64,000 nucleotides of DNA from Streptomyces capitiformicae (GCF_002214185.1 NZ_CP022161.1:9431486-9495485); one strand, 5' to 3'. Shown: positions 43,701 through 53,800, counted from the first letter of the stretch. The notes: generated by a model not told the origin, from the letters alone. A program made the numbers and translations.

Positions 43701-43809
43701 CAAGGGCCTGTCCGGCGGATGAATCCGATTTCAGGCAATGGCGGCTGGAATGCGCAGATGTGCGTGCCAGACCCCGCGTCCCAGGCCTGGTCCGCCGGAC
43801 AGGCCCTTG
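43701..43809. mobile_element. MITE-like element with 19-bp terminal inverted repeats
   Basis: A 109-bp segment bounded by perfect 19-bp inverted repeats, CAAGGGCCTGTCCGGCGGA (43701-43719) and its complement (43791-43809). No coding capacity. The terminal sequence is one I associate with repeats scattered in Streptomyces genomes. A target-site duplication is not evident, so a large RNA hairpin acting as terminator is an alternative. Confidence 0.55.
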
Positions 43810-43887
43810 GGTACTGCCAGCCGGGCGGGAGCGACCGGCGGGGCCTGCGGTATCGTTCGGCCACTTGCGTACGGCATTTCGAGGAGC

Positions 43888-45477
43888 ATGCACGTGTTCA
43901 ACCGGAACCGATACCTGCCGTCTCTCGCGGCGATCGCGTCCATAGCCATGGTGGCCGGGTGTGGTGTGTTCTCCTCGGACGCCTCCGAAGACGCGGATCC
44001 GATTGTCGTGGGCACCACCAGCCCGCCCAGCACCCTGGACCCGGCTGCTGCCTGGGACAGCTCCTGGGAGCTGATGCGCAACGTCTACCAGCCCCTCCTG
44101 AACTACTCGCCCGGCGGTACCGAGCCCGAGCCCGACGCCGCGGAGAGCTGCGAGTTCACCGACAACGACAGCACGACGTACAGCTGCACGCTGCGCGAGG
44201 GCCTGAAGTTCTCCAACGGGCACACGCTGGACGCCAAGGCCGTCAAGCACTCGTTCGACCGGATCAAGAAGATCAATGTCAACGGCGGGCCCGCGGGTCT
44301 GCTGACCACGCTCTCCCGGGTGCAGACGAAGGGTGACCGCGAGGTCGTCTTCCACCTCAGCCAGCCCGACGCCACCTTCCCGCTCGTGCTCACCACGCCC
44401 GCCATGTCGATCGTGGACCCCGAGGAGTACCCCGCGGACAAGCTCCGTGAGGACGGGAAGATCACCGGCTCCGGGCCGTACAACCTGTCCTCCTTCAAGG
44501 AGGGCGAGACCGCCGAGCTCACCACCAACGAGAATTACCAGGGCATAGCGGACATCAAGAACAGCGGCATCACCATCCGCTACTTCTCGGACTCGGCCGA
44601 GGAGGTCAAGGCCCTCAAGGCCAAGGAGATCGATGTCATCTACCGCGGCCTCGGCGCCGAGGACATCGTGGACATCCAGGCCAACCACGATGAACAGGGC
44701 CTCCAGATCGTCGAGAACGCCACCACGGAGATCAGCTACCTGGTCTTCAACCCCGCCAAGGACACCTGGGCCAAGAACCCCGCCGTCCGCAAGGCGGTCG
44801 CCCAGGTTCTCGACCGCCCGGCGCTCGCGCACAACATCTACAAGGACACCGTCGAGCCGCTGTACTCCATGATCCCCAGGGGTCTGGTGGGGCACACGAC
44901 CGGCTTCTTCGACGACTACGGCAACCCGAGCGCCAACAAGGCCAAGAAGATCCTCGCGGAAGCGGGCATCACCGAGCGCGTCCCGCTGACGCTCTGGTAC
45001 ACCACCGACCGCTACGGCTCGCAGACCAAGCCGGCCTTCGAGGAGCTCAAGCGACAGCTCGAGGCATCCGGCCTGTTCACGATCACCCTGAAGAGCCGGC
45101 CCTGGAAGGACTACTTCGAGGGCTACCAGAAGGGCGAGTACCCGGTGTTCGGGCGTGGCTGGAACCCCGACTTCAACGACGCGGACAACTTCATCGCGCC
45201 GTTCGTCGGCGAGCAGAACGCGCTCGGCACCCCGTACGACGCCCCCGAGATCATCGACGAGCTGCTGCCGCGGTCCCGCGCGGAGAGCGACCGCGGGGCC
45301 GTGTCCGAGGAGTTCGAGAAGGCCCAGCAGATCCTCGTGGACGACGCGCGGCTGATTCCGCTGTGGCAGGGCAAGGCGTACACGGCCGCGAACGAGGAGA
45401 TCGCCGGTCTGGAGAACGTCATCGATGTGGCGACGATGATGACGATGTGGCAGCTGTCCTGGAAGACCAGCTGGTAG
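43888..45477 (+). CDS. Peptide/nickel-type ABC transporter substrate-binding lipoprotein
   Basis: 529 aa from ATG 43888 behind GAGGAG. Signal peptide with lipobox ([10 protein letters not shown]) followed by family 5 solute-binding fold: [70 protein letters not shown]. Captures oligopeptides or similar solutes outside the membrane. The expected permease and ATPase genes do not follow; an IS remnant does, so the transporter operon may have been lost or the protein is an orphan receptor. Confidence 0.9.
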   Translation: MHVFNRNRYLPSLAAIASIAMVAGCGVFSSDASEDADPIVVGTTSPPSTLDPAAAWDSSWELMRNVYQPLLNYSPGGTEPEPDAAESCEFTDNDSTTYSCTLREGLKFSNGHTLDAKAVKHSFDRIKKINVNGGPAGLLTTLSRVQTKGDREVVFHLSQPDATFPLVLTTPAMSIVDPEEYPADKLREDGKITGSGPYNLSSFKEGETAELTTNENYQGIADIKNSGITIRYFSDSAEEVKALKAKEIDVIYRGLGAEDIVDIQANHDEQGLQIVENATTEISYLVFNPAKDTWAKNPAVRKAVAQVLDRPALAHNIYKDTVEPLYSMIPRGLVGHTTGFFDDYGNPSANKAKKILAEAGITERVPLTLWYTTDRYGSQTKPAFEELKRQLEASGLFTITLKSRPWKDYFEGYQKGEYPVFGRGWNPDFNDADNFIAPFVGEQNALGTPYDAPEIIDELLPRSRAESDRGAVSEEFEKAQQILVDDARLIPLWQGKAYTAANEEIAGLENVIDVATMMTMWQLSWKTSW

Positions 45478-45639
45478 TAGTGCTTCGTTAGGTTGTGGGC
45501 TGTCTGCGGCTGCTCCGAGGGCTGGGCAGGGGGTGTCCGCAGGTGGTGCAGGTACCAGCCATCGGACCCAGCAGACCTCCCTTCGAGTCTGTCCCGCCTG
45601 CGGCGGGGATGTGTCAAAGCGCCTCGTGGCGCACTGGTT

Positions 45640-46325
45640 CCCTTTCGCGATCACGATGTACTGCGCGCCTCGGCCGAGCAGGTAGCTGGCGTGCTCGCGC
45701 TGGGTGTGCATGGCGTCGCTGGTCACGACCACGCCCGCCAGATCGGCGAGGGTCTCCAGCAGAGGCTGGAAGCAGGTGATCTCGTTGGTCTTCTCGCCAA
45801 CGTCGAGTTGGGCCAGGGCCAGGCCGGAGAGGTGGTCGCAGGCGGCGAGTAGATGAATCTTGCGGCCCGTGGCTCTGGCCGCTCCGCGTAGCGTCTTGCC
45901 GTCGACCGCCACTGCGTGCAGCCGGCCGTCGGCCCCAGCGCGCCGGTCGGCAGCCAGCGGCCCACCGCCCGGTCCAACGCGTCGCCGTCGATGCGGCCCA
46001 GCAGCCGACGCACCGTCGCCTCCGCCGGCAGGCACCGCTTCGGGAATAGCGGATCGGGCCGTATGCCGAGACGCTCTAGGACGGACGGCGGGGCGTCGCT
46101 GATCCACTCACCCACCGCCAGCAGGGAGGTCGTTCTGGCCAGAACCGCGCACGCGGTCAGCGCAAGCATGACGACCAGAGCGTGCCGTACGCCGCGCGGA
46201 TCGCGAGGGTCGGGCACCTCGGCCAGACGCTCCAGCAGGCCCGGGATCTCCCCGGGTACGGCCCCGGGATGCTCGCGGAGTTGGTCAAAGGCAAGCGGGA
46301 TCGGCGATGACGCGTCGGCAGGCAC
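45640..46325 (-). pseudogene. ISAs1-family transposase remnant
   Basis: The first ~130 codons (from ATG 46325) match the N-terminal associated domain of ISAs1-type DDE transposases ([52 protein letters not shown]). A frameshift near 45930 moves the body into another frame ([29 protein letters not shown] ... [31 protein letters not shown]). The sequence stops matching at ~45640, before the last catalytic Glu. Inactive. Confidence 0.85.
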
Positions 46326-46328
46326 GGT

Positions 46329-46550
46329 TCATTCGCCCGCGGTGTCCTCGGCCTCCCAGCGCAGCAGGTCGCCTGGCTGGCACTTGAGCACCTCGCAGAG
46401 CGCGGCGAGCGTCGCGAAGCGCACCGCCTTGGCGCGGCCGTTCTTGAGTACCGCCAGGTTGGCGGGCGTGATCCCTACGCGGTCAGCGAGTTCACCCACG
46501 GACATCTTCCGCCTGGCCAGCATCACGTCGATGTCGACGGCGATCGGCAT
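46329..46550 (-). CDS. Small HTH transcriptional regulator (YozG-like)
   Basis: 73 aa, ATG 46550, whose ATGA overlaps the stop of the DUF2975 gene. It is a Cro/CI-type HTH almost alone: IDVMLARRKMSVGELADRVGITPANLAVLKNGRAKAVRFATLAALCEVLKCQPGDLLRW. This YozG/HTH type is a conserved companion of DUF2975 membrane proteins. It probably represses its own operon through the palindromes at 47053-47090. Confidence 0.9.
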   Translation of the reverse strand: MPIAVDIDVMLARRKMSVGELADRVGITPANLAVLKNGRAKAVRFATLAALCEVLKCQPGDLLRWEAEDTAGE

Positions 46551-47041
46551 CAGATCACCTCGTCCAACTCGGCCTGCATCTGGGCCGCTTCGACGTCGCG
46601 GGCGACGGCCTGGGCGAGCAGCATCCGCAGCACGAGCACGATGAGCGCGACTCCCAGGATGGCCACGCCAATCCCGCCCATGATGAGGGTGACGCCCGGG
46701 TCGTCCCGCTGGCCGGGCGCATTCAGGGCCGTGACTGCGAACCACACGAGAGCAGCCGCAACGATCGCGCCGATGATGACGTCCACGTACCGGAAGGCGG
46801 CGTGGGAGAACACGGTTCCGCGTCGCACCATCGTTACCAGTCGCCATACACAGACCAGGGCGACCTGGGCCGTCCCGATGCCCAGGATCGTGATCACGCG
46901 CAGCGGGGTCAGCGGGAGCGACCCGTCCTCCGGGTCACTCCCGCTGACCAACGCCCACACCATCAATGCCTGTACGAACACGGTGCCGGTGAGCACCACC
47001 ACGAGCACGGCGCGCAGCGCGCGCACTGCCAGCTTTCCCAT
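46550..47041 (-). CDS. DUF2975 membrane protein
   Basis: 163 aa from ATG 47041 (AAGGATGGGG upstream; ATG 47056 is less likely). Four transmembrane helices: LRAVLVVVLTGTVFVQALMVWAL, VITILGIGTAQVALVCVWRLV, VDVIIGAIVAAALVWFAVTAL, LIMGGIGVAILGVALIVLVLRMLL. The family is uncharacterised. It is co-transcribed with the HTH gene, so the pair may form a membrane-sensor/regulator unit. Confidence 0.88.
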   Translation of the reverse strand: MGKLAVRALRAVLVVVLTGTVFVQALMVWALVSGSDPEDGSLPLTPLRVITILGIGTAQVALVCVWRLVTMVRRGTVFSHAAFRYVDVIIGAIVAAALVWFAVTALNAPGQRDDPGVTLIMGGIGVAILGVALIVLVLRMLLAQAVARDVEAAQMQAELDEVI

Positions 47042-47052
47042 GCCCCATCCTT

Positions 47053-47090
47053 CCATCGAGCTACGATGGAAATCTATCGAATCTCGATAG
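47053..47090. promoter_or_regulatory. Two palindromic operators upstream of DUF2975-HTH operon
   Basis: CCATCG-N5-CGATGG (47053-47069) and CTATCGA-ATC-TCGATAG (47074-47090), both perfect. They lie directly upstream of the minus-strand operon and suit autoregulation by its HTH protein. Confidence 0.65.
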
Positions 47091-47855
47091 GTGAAGCAAG
47101 GGTTGAGTCGGAGGGCGGGCGGCGGTTTCGCAACATGGCGGGATGCCGCCAGCTCCGCGGACGCCGTTGCCTACAAGTTCGGGGCACGGGACCTGTCGGC
47201 CCGTCTGGTCGACCTGATGCGATGGGCCGCTCCCGCAGCCGGTGATCCGCTGCTCTCCGCTTCCGTCGCCTACGTGCGGACGGAGACGTTCTTCGCGGCG
47301 CGCGCCCATGGCCCCGGACTGCGCGCCTTGGAACAGGCCCTCGACGCGGCCCCGGCACCCGTCGCGGCTCCCTCGATCGCGGTGAAGGGCGCGCTCCACA
47401 TGCGGGCGGCCGTCATCGCCGGACGCGCACGCGATGCCTCGGCCGCGGCAACACATCTCGATGAGGCTCGCGCCCTGGCCGATCGGGTGCCTGAGGGCGT
47501 GTACTACGGCACCGCGTTCGGCCCCGACTCCGTACGCATCCACGAGGTGTCCGTCGCGGTCAGCCTCGGAGACGAGCACGTCGGGCGTGCGCTCGGCATC
47601 GCGAGCGAGTGGAGTCCGCCTAATGGCCTTCCGGCCGAGCGGCGATCAGGCTTCTACATCGAACTCGCCCGTGCTCAGCTGTGGTCCGGCCTCGCGGACG
47701 ACGCCTTCGAGTCGCTGACGGTCGCCCGCCGTATCGCCCCACAGCACACCCGCGAACACTCCTGGGTCCGTGAGGACGCCGCCACGATCCGTCGATTGAA
47801 GCGAGCCGATTCGGAGAGCCTCACGAACTTCGCCGAGTGGTGCTCCGCCATCTGA
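47091..47855 (+). pseudogene. XRE-family regulator, C-terminal TPR part only
   Basis: The frame matches the helical TPR-like half of long Streptomyces XRE regulators (AYKFGARDLSARLVDLMRWAA, HLDEARALADRVPEG, FYIELARAQLWSGLADDAFESLTVARRIAPQHTREH, FAEWCSAI at the end). The N-terminal HTH and the start are missing: coding likeness begins abruptly around 47150, next to the operator of the divergent DUF2975 operon. No RBS precedes the frame. A truncated relic. Confidence 0.75.
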
Positions 47856-47990
47856 GCGGCAAAGGCGCTGCCCCTCACTGGGGTACTTGTGGCCCTTGCC
47901 TGCCACCACCATCTGTCCCACGCACAGAATCCGGCAGATGGGAACGCGCATGCCAGATCGGGCGCCCGGTCTCCCCGCAGAGGAGGCACG

Positions 47991-48221
47991 GTGACGATGA
48001 CCGAGTACAGGCCGAAGCTCGGCGACACCGTCGAGTACATGAGGACCAAGCGGTTCGGCAAGATCATGGGCTTTGAGGGCCCTTACGTGCAGCTGCGGCC
48101 GGTCGGCGGTGGGCGGGAGTGGGATGCGGATCCCGGGGACCTGCGGTTGCTCATGCTCATGGAAGCGCTGAGTGCGGGCGTGGCAGCGGCCAACAAGAGG
48201 TCGAAGGGGGAGCGACTGTGA
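47991..48221 (+). CDS. Small conserved hypothetical protein
   Basis: 76 aa from GTG 47991 (AGGAGG 4 nt upstream); ATG 47997 also possible. It reads MTEYRPKLGDTVEYMRTKRFGKIMGFEGPYVQLRPVGGGREWDADPGDLRL, a KOW/SH3-like small beta protein pattern common in Streptomyces. It overlaps the next gene by GTGA. Function unknown. Confidence 0.75.
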   Translation: MTMTEYRPKLGDTVEYMRTKRFGKIMGFEGPYVQLRPVGGGREWDADPGDLRLLMLMEALSAGVAAANKRSKGERL

Positions 48222-48574
48222 CCACTGCCGCAACGTCCGGGGACACACCAAGGACAGCCGCCCCCAAGGGGCCGGACTGGTGGACATTCGGCGACCATCT
48301 CAAGAGCTGTAGGCGCTGCGCCCTGGTGGAGTCGTCGTGGAGCGAGGGCTGTCCGGAGGGGTACAGGGTGCGCTGGTGCCTGCCGGAGATCAGACGCTGC
48401 GGCGCTGGTGCTTGCCCGGGAGGAACTGCCCGCCACGCCGTCGCGGGTGCCGTGCTACCTGGTCATGCTCCTCCGGGACGAGCTGACGCTGTTGGTCCCC
48501 GCGCTCGAGAAGGCCACCCTTGGGTTGCCCAAGGGGGATGGCCTGGCGGTGCGCGCGCTGGCCAGGGCTGCTGA
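48218..48574 (+). CDS. Hypothetical protein with CxxC motif
   Basis: Up to 118 aa from GTG 48218. The first half is protein-like (GPDWWTFGDHLKSCRRCALVESSWSEGCPEGYRVRWCLPE) with a CRRC and further Cys that could bind zinc. After ~residue 60 the composition turns to Gly/Ala/Arg and the DUF6415-like frame takes over, so the true protein may end by frameshift into that frame. Confidence 0.5.
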   Translation: MTTAATSGDTPRTAAPKGPDWWTFGDHLKSCRRCALVESSWSEGCPEGYRVRWCLPEIRRCGAGACPGGTARHAVAGAVLPGHAPPGRADAVGPRAREGHPWVAQGGWPGGARAGQGC

Positions 48575-48845
48575 AGCCCGTACCCGGCTCGGTCTCACCG
48601 CTGGGGCTCTGGCGCCCGGCAAGGCCGAGACCGAGCAGTGGGTGCACGCGCAGTTCCTCGCTCGCTCGGTCAACTGCCTGCGCAGGCACCTGGAGAAGCT
48701 GGAGGGTCTGGACAGAGAGCCGGTGAAGTACTGCCGGCGCTGCTCCCGGTCCAGCCCGACGAGCGGTACACCGGGCACACCATCCATGCCGCGACTGCCG
48801 CCGTTCCCACGGTGTACGAGCACCTGGGCGGGCAATGCCCGTGAC
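48405..48845 (+). pseudogene. DUF6415-like gene, frameshifted near 3' end
   Basis: The frame from about GTG 48408 reads VLAREELPATPSRVPCYLVMLLRDELTLLVPALEKATLGLPKGDGLAVRALARAAEARTRLGL and ARSVNCLRRHLEKLEGLDRE, which I recognise as DUF6415-like. After CRRC near 48740 the likely continuation (DERYTGHTIHAATAAVPTVYEHLGGQCP) is in another frame, ending at ~48845. At least one frameshift is therefore present. Family naming is from memory. Confidence 0.5.
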
Positions 48846-48903
48846 CAGGACCTTGCCGAGGAGAAGCCGGGACGGCTGTCGCGCGCATGCCCCGTCGGCG
48901 GGC

Positions 48904-48956
48904 TGTCGGGGCTGTCGGGGAGATGTCGGTGGTTTGTCGGTGGCAACCGGCAGAGT
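48904..48956 (+). promoter_or_regulatory. SARP-type direct repeats and -10 of the ABC exporter
   Basis: TGTCGG occurs at 48904, 48913, 48924 and 48935; the last three are exactly 11 bp apart. SARP/AfsR regulators bind heptamer direct repeats with 11-bp periodicity ending ~8 bp before the -10. Here a CAGAGT (48951-48956) sits 9 bp after the last heptamer and the ATG follows 7 nt later without an RBS, which suggests a leaderless transcript. Confidence 0.65.
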
Positions 48957-48963
48957 CGTCCCC

Positions 48964-49989
48964 ATGACGCGAATCGACAAGGAAACCAGCGGCGCGAAGG
49001 GCGCTGTCACCGTGCGGGGGCTGGTCAAGCATTACGGGGAGACCAGGGCGCTGGACGGTGTCGATCTGGATGTGCGTGAGGGCACCGTGATGGGGGTGCT
49101 CGGGCCGAACGGGGCGGGGAAGACGACGCTGGTGCGGTGTCTGTCCACGCTGATCGTGCCGGATGCCGGGCAGGCGATCGTGGCGGGGTACGACGTCGTA
49201 CGGCAGCCGCGGCAGTTGCGGCGGGTGATCGGGCTGACCGGGCAGTACGCGTCCGTGGACGAGAAGCTGCCCGGCTGGGAGAACCTGTACATGATCGGGC
49301 GGCTGCTCGATCTCCCGCGCAAGGAGGCACGCGCGCGGGCCGACGAACTGCTGGAGCGGTTCTCCCTCACCGAGGCCGCCAAGCGCCCGACGAGCACCTA
49401 CTCCGGTGGTATGCGGCGGCGGCTCGACCTCGCCGCGTCGATGATCGGGCGGCCGACCGTCCTGTATCTCGACGAACCGACGACCGGGCTCGACCCGCGC
49501 ACCCGCAACGAGGTGTGGGACGAGGTCAAGCGGATGGTCGGGGACGGGGTCACCGTCCTGCTCACCACCCAGTACATGGAAGAGGCCGAACAACTCGCCT
49601 CCGAGCTGACCGTGGTGGACCGCGGCAAGGTCATCGCGGGCGGCGCCATCGAGGAACTGAAGGCCAAGGTCGGCGGACGGACGCTGCGGGTGCGGCCGGC
49701 CGACCCGGTGCGGCTGCGGCCGCTCGCCCGCGAGCTGGACGAACTGGGCATCACCGGGCTCGCCACCACCACCGTGGACGCAGAGCGGGGTGACGTCCTG
49801 GTGCCCATCCTCAGCGACGAGCAGCTGACCGCCGTGATCGGCGCGGTCACCGCGCGCGGCATCACGATCTCCTCCATCAGTACCGAACTGCCCAGCCTGG
49901 ACGAGGTGTTCCTGTCCCTCACCGGCCACCGGGCCAGTACCCCGCAGGACGCCACGCCCGCCGAGACCCGCGAGGAGGTCGCCGTATGA
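48964..49989 (+). CDS. ABC exporter ATP-binding protein (DrrA type)
   Basis: 341 aa from ATG 48964. Walker A GPNGAGKTTL, Q-loop LTGQYASVDEKLPGWENL, signature YSGGMRRRLDLAASM, Walker B VLYLDEPTTGLD, and H-loop replaced by Gln (LLTTQYMEEAEQ) as in other DrrA-like ATPases. A C-terminal regulatory extension of ~100 aa follows. It pairs with the overlapping ABC-2 permease (ATGA). Probably exports a drug or lipid-like metabolite. Confidence 0.93.
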   Translation: MTRIDKETSGAKGAVTVRGLVKHYGETRALDGVDLDVREGTVMGVLGPNGAGKTTLVRCLSTLIVPDAGQAIVAGYDVVRQPRQLRRVIGLTGQYASVDEKLPGWENLYMIGRLLDLPRKEARARADELLERFSLTEAAKRPTSTYSGGMRRRLDLAASMIGRPTVLYLDEPTTGLDPRTRNEVWDEVKRMVGDGVTVLLTTQYMEEAEQLASELTVVDRGKVIAGGAIEELKAKVGGRTLRVRPADPVRLRPLARELDELGITGLATTTVDAERGDVLVPILSDEQLTAVIGAVTARGITISSISTELPSLDEVFLSLTGHRASTPQDATPAETREEVAV

Positions 49990-50801
49990 GCGCCACCACA
50001 GCCACAGCCACCACCGACGACGTCCGCATTCCGCTGCGCGGTCACCTGCGTCACACCGGTGCGCTCGTCCGCCGCAACCTGCTGTGGATCCGACAGGACC
50101 CGGAGTCGATGGCCGACGCGCTGCTGATGCCGGTCATCTTCACGCTCCTGTTCGTGTACGTCTTCGGCGGCTCGATCGGGCAGGCCCTCGGCGGCGGTCA
50201 GGACGGGTATGTGCAGTACGTCATCCCCGGCATGATCGCGATGATGAGCATGACCCTGTCCCAGGGCGTCGGCACCGGCTTCTGCCAGGATTTCAACAGC
50301 GGTGTCATGGACCGCTTCCGGTCACTGCCGATCGGGCGCGGCTCGGTGCTGTTCGCGAAGATCTCGGTGGAGATCGCGCGGATGCTGTTCGCGACCACCG
50401 TGCTGATGATCGTCGCCGTACTGGTCGGTTTCGACATCACCAACTGGCCCGGGCTGTTCGCGACCGTGGGCCTGTCCACGGTGTTCGCCTCGGCGATCAT
50501 GTGGGTGTTCCTCACCCTGGGCGTGATCATGAAGAGCGCGCAGTCCGTGCAGGCGATGGGGTTCCTGGTGCTGTTCCCGCTGCAGTTCGGCTCCTCGATC
50601 TTCGCGCCGACGCAGCAGATGCCGGGCTGGCTCCAGGCGTTCACCGACTACAACCCGCTGTCCACGCTCGCGGACACCGCGCGCGGACTGATGGTGGGCG
50701 GGCCGGTCGCGCACGACCTGTGGATGACGCTCGGATGGTCGGTGGCCATCACGGCGGTGATGGCACCGGTCGCCATCCACAAGTTCCGTACGAAGAGCTG
50801 A
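49986..50801 (+). CDS. ABC-2 permease (DrrB type)
   Basis: 271 aa from ATG 49986, overlapping the ATPase stop by 4 nt. Six transmembrane helices of the ABC-2 type (DALLMPVIFTLLFVYVFGGS, VIPGMIAMMSMTLSQG, ISVEIARMLFATTVLMIVAVLVGFD, VQAMGFLVLFPLQFGSS) and the family segment DRFRSLPIGRGSVL. It forms the membrane part of the exporter with the upstream ATPase. Convergent with the AfsR-like gene. Confidence 0.93.
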   Translation: MSATTATATTDDVRIPLRGHLRHTGALVRRNLLWIRQDPESMADALLMPVIFTLLFVYVFGGSIGQALGGGQDGYVQYVIPGMIAMMSMTLSQGVGTGFCQDFNSGVMDRFRSLPIGRGSVLFAKISVEIARMLFATTVLMIVAVLVGFDITNWPGLFATVGLSTVFASAIMWVFLTLGVIMKSAQSVQAMGFLVLFPLQFGSSIFAPTQQMPGWLQAFTDYNPLSTLADTARGLMVGGPVAHDLWMTLGWSVAITAVMAPVAIHKFRTKS

Positions 50802-50822
50802 CGGACGGCTGGACTCTGCCGG

Positions 50823-53800
50823 TCAGATCAGGGCGGCGGCCTCCTCCACCGTGAGGCCGCCGCCCTCGGTGTACGCCCTGTCGTACGTCTCGTCGTCCGG
50901 CAGGGCGGCCCGGGTGGCGGCCTCGGCGTCGGTGCGGGTCTCGATCTCCAGCGGACTGGGGAAGTGGCCGGGTGGCCGCAGCGCGTCGGCGGCGCCGAGA
51001 AGGCGGGCCGCGTCGAGGGCGCGGCGGCCGCCGTCGGCGCTCGACAGGACGAGGGCGGCGGTGGCGAGATGGATGGCGGGCATATGGGGCGTGACCAGGA
51101 GGGCCAGCGGGTCCAGGCTCCGTTCCATCGCCCGGCGCATGAAGTCCAGGGCCTCGTCGTGGTTCCCGGCCACCGCCTCCAGCCAGCCTTGGACGCCGAG
51201 GAAGTACCCGGCGAAGAGGACGAAGGTGTGTGCCTCGAAGTCCTCACGCAGCAGCCTGATCTGCTCGCGGGCCTCGTCCACGCGTCCGGTGCGGCCGAGG
51301 CGGACCGCCAGGCAGAGCAGGGCCGAGGGGAGGGCCTCGTTGGTGGCGGGGGGCCTGTCCGCCAACACGTCGACCAGCATCTTCTCACCGCGCTCGCCTT
51401 CGCCGCCCTCGATGAGCACGGCGGCCAGGCGGACGCTGAGGAGGGTCAACTGGGCGAAGGCGCCGAGTTGTTCGGCGTACTCGATGGCCCGCTGGTAGGT
51501 GGCCGCGGCGAGCGCGAAGCGGCCCTGGCGTTCCAGGGCCTCGGCGCGTGCCGAGAGCGCCTCGGCGGAGCCCCAGGCGTCGCCGAGCCGGTCGAAGAGC
51601 TCCAGCGCCTCGTCGGCGTCGCGGGTGGCGTCGCCGACCCAGTCGCCGCGGTTGGCGAGGATGTTGGCCCGCAGTTGCAGGGACTGCGCCAGCTCCCAGG
51701 TGAGGCCGAGCTCACGGGACGTGTTGATGTTCTCGTCGAGGATCGCCCGCACCCGCTCCATGTCGCCGGACAGCAGTACGGCGTAGAACCACATGGCACC
51801 CGGGAAGCGGCAGGTCTGGGGCTGGCCGGGACGGTAGGTGTCGGCGATGACCCGGAGCTTCTCCTTGGCCTCGGGGGTCTCCCAGGCCGACAACTCCATG
51901 TCCATGCAGGCCATATGGAGCAGATGTGCCGCGCGCCGGGCCTCCGCCAGGATGTCGGGGCGCATCGGCGGCGGGCTGTCGACGATACGGTCGGGCAGGT
52001 CCGGGACCGGGCGCGCGGGTGCCGTGAAGGGGTTCGGGCCGAGCTCCTTGACCTGGCTGGACCAGTGCCTGGCCTCGCTCTTCAGGCCGCGCATCTGCCA
52101 GTACCAGGCCAGCGACAGCGTCAGACAGAGCGCCTCCTGCTCGTCCCGCCCGGCGACGGCGTGCCGCAGGGCGGTGCGGATGTTCTCGTACTCCGGCTCC
52201 AGGAGGTCGATCGCCGCGCGCTGTCCCGTGCCGCGCAGCAACGGGTCGGTGGTGCGGACGAGTTCGCGGTAGTACGTGAGGTGCGCGCGTTCGGCGGCGG
52301 GGCGGGTGCCGGCCTCGGTGAGGCGTTCGCCGGCGTACTCGGCGACGGTCTCCAGGAGCCGGTAGCGCATCCCGCCGCCACCCGCGCTCGCCGAAGAGAC
52401 CGGCGAAGGGGCCGCGACGACCAGGGACTTGTCGACGAGCGAGCCGAGCGCGTCCAGTGCGGCGGGGCCGCAGACGGCCTCGGCGGCGGGGAGGTCGCAG
52501 CCGCCGGCGAAGACCGACAGCCGCCGCAGGACGTCCCGTTCGTCCTCGTCGAGCAGTTCCCAGGACCAGTCGACGACGGCACGCAGTGTCTGCTGTCTGG
52601 GGAGGACGGTGCGGCTGCCGGAGGTGAGGAGCCGGAAGCGGTCGTCGAGGCGGTCGGCGATCTGGCGGGGCGTCAGCATGCGCAGGCGTGCCGCCGCCAG
52701 TTCGATCGCGAGCGGGAGGCCGTCGAGGCGGCGGCAGATCTCGGCGGCGGCCTCGGGGTCGTCGGCGACGGTGAATCCGGGGTGGGCGGCGGCGCCCCGG
52801 TCAGCGAGCAGGCGCAGCGCGTGGGGTTCCGTCAGGGGTTCCACCGGGCGTACCAACTCGCCCGGTACGCCGAGGGGTTCGCGGCTGGTGGCGAGCACGG
52901 TCAGGGCCGGGCAGCGTTGGAGCAGGTGCTCGGCGAGGTGGGCGGCGGCGGCCACGACGTGTTCGCAGTTGTCGAGGACGATCAGCATGCGGCGTCTGGC
53001 GCAGTGTTCGGTGAGGCGGGACAGCGGGTCGTCGTGGCGGTCGGCCACGACGCGCATCTCCTCGGCGCCGGCGCCGCGCAGGACGGTCTCGCGGGCGCCG
53101 AGGGCGGTGAGGACGGTCTCGGGGACGTTGGCGGGGTCGTCCACGGGGGCGAGTTCTGCCAGCCAGACGCCGTCCGGCATGGAGTGGGCGACGGCCTCCG
53201 CGGCCTCCTGGGAGAGGCGGGTCTTTCCGGCGCCGCCGGGGCCGAGGAGGGTTACCAGGCGGGTGGTGGTGAGGTCGTCTCGGATGGTGTGGATGTCGGC
53301 GTCTCGGCCTACGAAGGAGGTGAGGCGGGCGGGGAGGTTTCCTGGGCGGGCTTTTTCGCCCCCGCCGCCCCTACCCGTTCCCATCCCCAGGGGCGGCTGC
53401 CCTTTCGACCCCGCTTCGCCTGAGAGCTCGGGGGTGCGGGTTGTGTGGCGCGTGCGGGTTGTCGTTGGTTGCTCGCGCGGTTCCCCGCGCCCCTCACGGG
53501 GCGCTGCCCCGGGTGTCAGGAGCTCTGCGTGGAGTGCTCTTAGGTCCGGGCCCGGGTCTGTGCCCAGGGTGTCTGCCAGGACTCGGCGTATCCGCTCGTA
53601 CTCGGCCAGGGCCTCCGCGGTGCGGCCCGTGGCGTGTAAGGCGCGTAGGCGGAGGGAGTGGAGGGGCTCGTCCAAGGGGTGGGTGTCGCACAGGGCGGTC
53701 AGTTCGGGGAGGGCGGTCTCGGCTTGGCCGAGGGTCAGGGCGGCGGTGAGGCGGGTGCGGCGGACGTCCAGGCGGCGGGTTTCCCAGCGGGCTGCCTCGG

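Noticed and set aside
44060..46107. 880-aa minus-strand frame 43465-46107 as one protein
   Set aside because: Only its first ~160 residues (transposase body) are real; the rest is antisense to the substrate-binding lipoprotein and SDR genes.
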